In this document: one piece after another, positions 12,646-15,652 of the stretch | Position numbering within the stretch: the stretch's first letter is position 1 | How the letters are laid out: each line of letters opens with the position of its first letter | Source of the DNA: JAZRUY01 sp045598845 | Lineage (GTDB): Bacteria; Verrucomicrobiota; Lentisphaeria; Victivallales; Victivallaceae | DNA length: 15,652 bases | Assembly: GCA_045598845.1 (NCBI GenBank) | Contig: JAZRUY010000161.1 | Coordinates: 1-15,652 of the forward strand | Direction: 5' to 3' | Position numbers and translations under genes: made by a program | Notes under the pieces: generated by a model | The model's input: only the letters and a program-made list of their open reading frames with translations | What the model was told of the DNA's origin: nothing | Database searches by the model: none

Positions 12646-14388
12646 TCATCTGGCCGTAAAATAAACCGCATTAAGACCGTTCTTTTCAAAAGGACCGGCG
12701 AAATCGACTCCGGCCGGCACTCTATCCAGCACCCACCCGGTGCGTTTCTTGTCTCCGATATAAACAATTCCGGACCGCGGAGACGAAACCAGCAGCCGCC
12801 GCCAGTCACTGTCTTCGATGAAAGCGGATTTTGTTCCTTCATCATCAGCCCTGCCGCTGCCGTACTCGATTTCCCCCGGACTGAAAATAACCGATGTATC
12901 CGGACGGTGATACACCCAGGCCACCGCCTGCATCAAAGTAGAAAAAGTAACAATAATGTCGTTCTTGCGATCAAAACCGGCCGCCTGCTCCAACTCTTCA
13001 AGCGAACTTTGCGGCAATTTACGCCAGTTGATTTTTTCCGGGACAGACCAGCCGGCAAGCATCAGAATCAGCGCTATTCCGATCGTAAAAATATAAAACC
13101 TGCTCCACCAGGACGCCTTATGCGAAAGCAGCATGGCCCATCCGCAAATGCAGGCGCAAATTCCGGTCATCGCCGCCATAGCCAGCCGGTCGCCGAAAAC
13201 ATAATCCAGTCTTTCCTGAATTCTGATACCGGAAACCATAGTCTGCGGGAAAAATGACAAGATATCCGGCAACCAGGTTATGACCATAAAAGCGGTACCT
13301 GCCTCGATCAGCAGCGCTCCCCACAGAGTAAGCACCCAGTTGTAAACACGGTGGTTTCCTCCCGAGCGCAGGTATCCGGCCATCGCCGCCGAGCCCAGTA
13401 TCGCCAGAAACGGGTAGCACGGCAGAATATAAGTGGCAAGTTTTCCGTGCGAACAGGAAAGCAGAATAAAGGGCAGAATCACCGCGCACAGAGAAAAACG
13501 GTTCAGCGGATGGCTGAAAAATTTTCCGGTTCCGGAAGAACGTATTCCGTGAATCATGACAGGAAGCAATATTCCGGCCGGCAATGTTCCGGTAACGAAC
13601 CACGGGAAATAGAACCACCACGGTTCCGAATGCTGAGCACAGGCGCCTGCGGAAAAGCGCTGCCAATGCTCCACCACCAGAAAATAACGCCAGAAATCGC
13701 CGTCAGCCTGATGTATTCTCAATGCCCACGGCAATACGACCGCAGCGGCGGCCAGTAGCGGCAGCCAGGGAATTACAATGAATTCGCGCCATTTACGCTC
13801 CCAAAGCAAATACGGCATCAGCGCCAGCACCGGAATAGCGAATGCCAGAAATCCCTTGGTAAGAAAAGCCGCACCGGCGCATACTCCGCATAACAGCAGC
13901 AAAAGAATTTTGCGCCAATTCAGCACGGCGCTTTCCTGCAGGGCGAGAAAAGCGCAAACCGAAGTTCCGGTAACAAAAAAACAGAATTGCGAATCCAGCA
14001 CCGCGAAAGTTCCTATCGCATAAGGCAGCCCGGAAAAAAGAAACAGCACCGCCGATAATGCCGCCATCTTGCTGTCATGATACAAGCGCAGCACTGCAAA
14101 AAAAATCAGCAGAGCGGTAAGCAGAGCGGAAAGTGCGGCGGAAAAGCGGATCGCGAAACGGGTTTCTCCGAATATTTTCAAATTTACCGCGGTCGGCCAG
14201 TAAGCGGGAGCCGGTTTTTCAAAATAACGCATATTGAGCAAATGCGGCACCGCCATATTGCCTGATTCCAGCATTTCTCTGGGAATTTCGGCATACCGGA
14301 ATTCATCCGGAGTCATCAGCGGACGGTTGCCGAGCGGAATGATATAAGCGGCAAGAAAGAAAACTATTACCAGCAGACAGTATTTCAT
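12646..14388 (-). CDS. arnT: ArnT-like lipid A glycosyltransferase (GT-C, PMT_2 family)
   Basis: A 580-residue polytopic membrane protein that aligns along its whole length with ArnT, which moves 4-amino-4-deoxy-L-arabinose from undecaprenyl phosphate to lipid A phosphates on the periplasmic side and gives resistance to cationic peptides. The first loop holds TPDEFRYAEIPREML with the catalytic Asp D28, then VPHLLNMRYFEKP with K58. D132 lies in YAIGTFAVLD, and the LSCSHGKLATYILPCYP block matches the SVAKGKLPTYIL block of E. coli ArnT. The last 150 residues form the soluble domain of that family (IEYGSG resembling LKYGLN). The rest of the arn pathway (arnA, B, C, D) is not here, so the sugar moved could differ. 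The start ATG at 14388 lies 10 bases after GGAG; an ATG closer to that site opens a two-codon frame overlapping this start. The CapF-like reductase follows after 24 bases. Confidence 0.85.
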   Translation of the reverse strand: MKYCLLVIVFFLAAYIIPLGNRPLMTPDEFRYAEIPREMLESGNMAVPHLLNMRYFEKPAPAYWPTAVNLKIFGETRFAIRFSAALSALLTALLIFFAVLRLYHDSKMAALSAVLFLFSGLPYAIGTFAVLDSQFCFFVTGTSVCAFLALQESAVLNWRKILLLLLCGVCAGAAFLTKGFLAFAIPVLALMPYLLWERKWREFIVIPWLPLLAAAAVVLPWALRIHQADGDFWRYFLVVEHWQRFSAGACAQHSEPWWFYFPWFVTGTLPAGILLPVMIHGIRSSGTGKFFSHPLNRFSLCAVILPFILLSCSHGKLATYILPCYPFLAILGSAAMAGYLRSGGNHRVYNWVLTLWGALLIEAGTAFMVITWLPDILSFFPQTMVSGIRIQERLDYVFGDRLAMAAMTGICACICGWAMLLSHKASWWSRFYIFTIGIALILMLAGWSVPEKINWRKLPQSSLEELEQAAGFDRKNDIIVTFSTLMQAVAWVYHRPDTSVIFSPGEIEYGSGRADDEGTKSAFIEDSDWRRLLVSSPRSGIVYIGDKKRTGWVLDRVPAGVDFAGPFEKNGLNAVYFTAR

Positions 14389-14599
14389 TGCATATTATCT
14401 CCGGATTTCAATTACAATAACAACCGCGCGGCATTTACTTAACCGTTCCATGCCGTTCCAACGGTACAACCCGCCCCGCAGCCCGACTGATTTACCATGA
14501 GTATATCCGTATAATGTAGTCTGAACAGGGAGTTTTTGCAATCCGCCGCAATCCCGTCCCGCCGCAAAAAAACAGCGGCCGAAAGCGAATACCCCCTGC
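14389..14599. other. 211-bp intergenic region upstream of arnT
   Basis: No convincing gene is present. On the minus strand TTGCAA (14541-14536) and TACATT (14518-14513) are 17 bases apart, a possible arnT promoter with 4 of 6 matches in each box and a leader of over 100 bases. Within the leader lies an imperfect symmetric stretch at about 14441-14464 (ACCGTT and AACGGT at the ends) with repeated GGAACGG. No strong terminator for recX is seen: the short GCCGC/GCGGC repeat around 14571-14589 encloses the A/T run instead of preceding it. Confidence 0.4.
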
Positions 14600-15169
14600 T
14601 CAACATCCGGAATCAAAGGCATTGGAAATAACCCTGCGGCATATTTCGCCGCTGAATCCGCGTGACATCAGAAATCTGAAACAGGCGGCATATTTGCGCC
14701 GGATGTCGGTTTCATCAGGAATCAGCCGCAACTTATCCGCCAGCGCCGCCGATGCCCGTTCTTCTTCGCCTGATGCCAGTCCGTCCAGCATCCGGACTCG
14801 CAATTCCGCCGGAATACCTCTTTTGACAAGTTCTTTTTCTATACGCCTCTGACCTAACCGTCTGAAAGCCATACCGGCCGCCAAATCCTCTGCAAAAGCG
14901 GCATCATCGGTAAATTTATGCTCCCGGCAGAAAACAAGCGCATCGTCGGCGGCAGCGGGCGGATAACCGGCCGAAATCAATTTACAACGCAATTCAGCCT
15001 CGGAATACGGACGGCGGCCGAGCAGATCCATCGCATAATCGCGAACATCCTTCGCCGGATGTTTTACCGGGGATTTTCGTCTTCCCGCTCCGCTCCGGCG
15101 CGGCGTGCCGCCGTCCTCTTCATTACCGCGGACACCGAAATTTCCAGGCAGATTAAACATCTTGAACAT
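14600..15169 (-). CDS. recX: Regulatory protein RecX
   Basis: A 189-residue RecX family protein; in other bacteria RecX binds RecA filaments and restrains strand exchange and the coprotease activity. The first 40 residues are a polar, basic extension (GGTPRRSGAGRRKSPVK) not needed in the core family. The core then shows tandem three-helix repeats: DYAMDLLGRRPYSEAELRCK, the FTDDAAFAEDLAAGM block, the RRLGQRRIEKELVKRGIP block and the C-terminal KYAACFRFLMSRGFSGEICR repeat, where GF and the following helix are typical. recA is not in the window. It begins 27 bases after the ruvB stop codon on the same strand, so both recombination genes may be co-transcribed. Ribosome binding is weak before ATG 15169; a second ATG at 15160 is possible. 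Confidence 0.93.
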   Translation of the reverse strand: MFKMFNLPGNFGVRGNEEDGGTPRRSGAGRRKSPVKHPAKDVRDYAMDLLGRRPYSEAELRCKLISAGYPPAAADDALVFCREHKFTDDAAFAEDLAAGMAFRRLGQRRIEKELVKRGIPAELRVRMLDGLASGEEERASAALADKLRLIPDETDIRRKYAACFRFLMSRGFSGEICRRVISNAFDSGC

Positions 15170-15196
15170 TCTTAATAAACCCGCTTATAAACCAGG

Positions 15197-15652
15197 TTAA
15201 AACAAATCCGGCTGGCCGGCTCCGGCCGGTCCGGGAAGCCCCAGTTTGATCCACGCTTTCGGAGTCGCCACCCTGCCCTTGGCGGTGCGCACCAGATAAC
15301 CGCGCTGAATGAGGAACGGTTCATAAACCTCTTCGATGGAATCCTGCTCCTCTCCGACCGATACGGCGATGCTTTTCAACCCGACAGGACCGCCGCGGAA
15401 ATTGGATACGATGACATCCAGAATCCGCAAATCCATTTCGTCCAGACCGTCCCGGTCTATCTGCAGCATCTCAAGCGCATCGGCGGCCGCGGGACCGGTA
15501 ATTTCAGAATCCGCCCTGATTTCAGCGAAATCGCGGGCGCGGCGCAACAGGTTATTGGCGATACGCGGAGTTCCGCGGCATCTGGATGCGATTTCCCTGG
15601 CTCCATCGTCGTTGATCTTCACACCCAGTATCCCGGCCGAACGGTAAACAAT
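15197..15652 (-). CDS. ruvB: Holliday junction DNA helicase RuvB, C-terminal part
   Basis: This is the 3' end of ruvB, cut by the window edge; the frame is open to base 15652, so the GTG at 15622 is not the start. RuvB is the AAA+ hexameric motor that drives branch migration of Holliday junctions together with RuvA. Visible are the end of the AAA+ lid with the sensor-2 motif SRCRGTPRIANNLLRR (Arg in GTPRIAN) and the C-terminal winged-helix domain with DEMDLRILDVIVSNF, GGPVGLKSIAVSVGEE, IEEVYEPFLIQRGYLVRT and KGRVATPKAW, all close to bacterial RuvB. The Walker A and B motifs lie outside the window. The C-terminus has a short Pro/Gly tail (PGPAGAGQPDLF). recX follows after 27 bases. Confidence 0.97.
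   Translation of the reverse strand: MVYRSAGILGVKINDDGAREIASRCRGTPRIANNLLRRARDFAEIRADSEITGPAAADALEMLQIDRDGLDEMDLRILDVIVSNFRGGPVGLKSIAVSVGEEQDSIEEVYEPFLIQRGYLVRTAKGRVATPKAWIKLGLPGPAGAGQPDLF

Noticed and set aside
12520..13257. 245-codon open frame on the plus strand
   Set aside because: Antisense to the arnT-like gene and the start of the SDR gene; polar, low-information translation with no family features.
14395..14622. 75-codon frame downstream of recX on the minus strand
   Set aside because: It overlaps the recX end, has no Shine-Dalgarno site before its ATG and gives a translation without structure or family features.
1..15652. tRNA, rRNA, CRISPR array, insertion sequence or prophage
   Set aside because: I looked for tandem spaced repeats, terminal inverted repeats with transposase motifs, and cloverleaf-like sequence ending in CCA in the gaps, and saw none. 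All gaps are 211 bases or shorter.

Overview
This is a gene-dense chromosomal stretch of a Gram-negative (two-membrane) bacterium. The outer-membrane lifestyle follows from LptB (LPS export), an ArnT-like lipid A glycosyltransferase and a group of SurA/PrsA-like periplasmic parvulins. Base composition is moderately GC-rich. The housekeeping genes are ordinary bacterial types, but several secreted proteins match no family I know. I suspect a member of the PVC/Lentisphaerota area, but this rests on overall gene character and is not proven by any marker here. There are no RNA genes, insertion sequences, phage genes or CRISPR arrays that I can see.

Layout. Left edge (1-1904): the 3' end of a FabB-type beta-ketoacyl-ACP synthase on the plus strand converges on prfA (release factor 1), which lies downstream of rpmE (ribosomal protein bL31), both on the minus strand. 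A strong intrinsic terminator separates rpmE from prfA. Then (1996-5488, minus) come a GT-C membrane glycosyltransferase, a secreted His/Cys-rich protein built of two copies of a helical module, and an EamA/DMT transporter. Next (5556-7912, minus) are hpf (ribosome hibernation) and lptB, an arrangement reminiscent of the classical lptB-rpoN-hpf cluster but without rpoN, followed by a radical SAM/SPASM enzyme with its own promoter.

The central plus-strand block (8118-11821) is the most distinctive part: three consecutive SurA/PrsA-like proteins, of which the first two keep a parvulin domain and the third has lost its core, followed by a small secreted helical protein. That small protein carries the same module found twice in the His/Cys-rich protein 7 kb away, so the window holds three copies of an apparently undescribed periplasmic module in two loci.

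The right part (11884-15652, minus) has a two-gene unit of an ArnT-like transferase and a CapF-like sugar-nucleotide reductase that lacks CapF's cupin domain, then recX and the 3' part of ruvB (cut by the window edge). The window's themes are envelope biogenesis (LptB, ArnT, second GT-C enzyme, SDR, parvulins, small secreted proteins), translation (bL31, RF1, HPF) and recombination (RuvB, RecX). Promoters with clear sigma70-like boxes are visible before rpmE, lptB, the radical SAM gene and the first parvulin gene. Intrinsic terminators follow rpmE, the His/Cys-rich gene and hpf, and a hairpin separates the convergent genes at 11.85 kb.
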